From assembly GCA_023263735.1 (NCBI GenBank), contig JALQUQ010000136.1, positions 1-7,137 on the forward strand: 7,137 nt of DNA, written 5' to 3'. The first letter of the stretch is position 1, and each line of letters begins with the position of its first letter. This DNA comes from Paracoccaceae bacterium (GTDB lineage: Bacteria; Pseudomonadota; Alphaproteobacteria; Rhodobacterales; Rhodobacteraceae). This document shows, in pieces, positions 6,843-7,137 of the stretch. A program made the translations under genes and the position numbers. Below the pieces are notes generated by a model that made no database searches, was not told where the DNA came from, and saw nothing but the letters and a program-made list of their open reading frames with translations.

Positions 6843-7137
6843 ATGACCTTCCGCGCCCGCCACCTTTTGGGCATCGAGCAGCTTTCCCCACAAGAGATCC
6901 TCACGGTCCTTGATCTGGCGGATCGTTATGTGGATCTGAACCGCCGGACCGTGAAAAGAACCGATGTTCTGGCCGGTCTGACGCAGATCAACATGTTCTT
7001 TGAAAACTCGACCCGCACGCAGGCCAGTTTCGAACTGGCTGGCAAGCGTCTGGGGGCGGATGTGATGAACATGTCGGTCGCGCAATCGTCGGTGAAAAAG
7101 GGGGAAACCCTGATCGACACGGCGATGACGCTGAACG
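6843..7137 (+). CDS. pyrB: Aspartate carbamoyltransferase catalytic subunit, 5' part
   Basis: Catalyses carbamoyl phosphate plus L-aspartate to N-carbamoyl-L-aspartate, the committed step of pyrimidine synthesis. The first 98 codons are present; the gene runs off the right edge (the family is about 300-320 aa). The carbamoyl-phosphate domain is clear: [13 protein letters not shown] at residues 7-19, [20 protein letters not shown] at 52-71 with the substrate-binding STRT at 56-59, and [16 protein letters not shown] at 78-93 with the Ser-Lys loop that closes over the active site. Start ATG 6843 has GGAG 6 bases upstream and gives the usual [10 protein letters not shown] opening. An in-frame ATG at 6831 overlaps that site and would only add four residues, so it is unlikely. 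Transcribed divergently from the glycosylase operon. Whether pyrC follows cannot be seen. Confidence 0.97.
   Translation, partial: MTFRARHLLGIEQLSPQEILTVLDLADRYVDLNRRTVKRTDVLAGLTQINMFFENSTRTQASFELAGKRLGADVMNMSVAQSSVKKGETLIDTAMTLN

Noticed and set aside
6741..7085. A 114-codon minus-strand frame opposite pyrB and the divergent intergenic region.
   Set aside because: The opposite strand encodes unmistakable PyrB sequence with a ribosome-binding site; this frame has no family resemblance.
1..7137. Search for tRNA or rRNA genes, CRISPR arrays, insertion sequences, phage genes or defence genes.
   Set aside because: No repeat-spacer pattern, cloverleaf sequence, transposase-like frame or terminal inverted repeats were seen by eye; apart from the 1-259 segment all coding content is ordinary chromosomal genes.

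Overview
The window reads as a chromosomal segment of an alphaproteobacterium, most likely of the Rhodobacterales. It is GC-rich throughout. The encoded MoaB, LysE-type exporter, Fe-S-poor family 4 uracil-DNA glycosylase, PyrB and RND adaptor with a conserved C-terminal tail all look like the versions I know from that order. This placement rests on recalled family features, since no search was possible.

Layout, left to right. Positions 3094 down to 1 (minus strand) carry an HAE-1-type RND efflux permease. Its first 945 residues are normal. From about position 259 to the window edge the same open frame encodes something unrelated, which I read as the start of a 2-oxoglutarate/Fe(II)-dependent oxygenase. 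Positions 4573-3098 (minus) carry the matching periplasmic adaptor; only 3 bases separate it from the permease. A 149-base gap (4574-4722) holds a Rho-independent terminator for the genes to its right and presumably the adaptor promoter. Next, all on the minus strand and tightly packed, come moaB (5265-4723), a LysE/RhtB-family exporter (5895-5266) and a family 4 uracil-DNA glycosylase (6731-5892). Transcription runs glycosylase, exporter, moaB. Joins are a 4-base ATGA overlap and an abutting TAA/GTG. A 111-base divergent intergenic region (6732-6842) follows, and the window ends inside pyrB (6843 onward, plus strand).

How the genes work together. Adaptor and permease would form the inner-membrane part of a tripartite drug or metabolite efflux pump; no outer-membrane channel gene is visible. 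The glycosylase/exporter/moaB group is an operon by spacing, but its products (uracil repair, amino-acid-type export, molybdenum cofactor synthesis) share no evident pathway. PyrB begins an independent pyrimidine biosynthesis transcript with its own promoter.

Most of the window is ordinary core-genome content, and I see no convincing new system. The feature most in need of a second look is the in-frame RND/oxygenase junction near position 259. It is either a chimeric assembly or a real rearrangement that destroys the pump. Smaller points are the glycosylase lacking three of the four usual Fe-S cysteines and a perfect inverted repeat that fills the spacer of the likely pyrB promoter.
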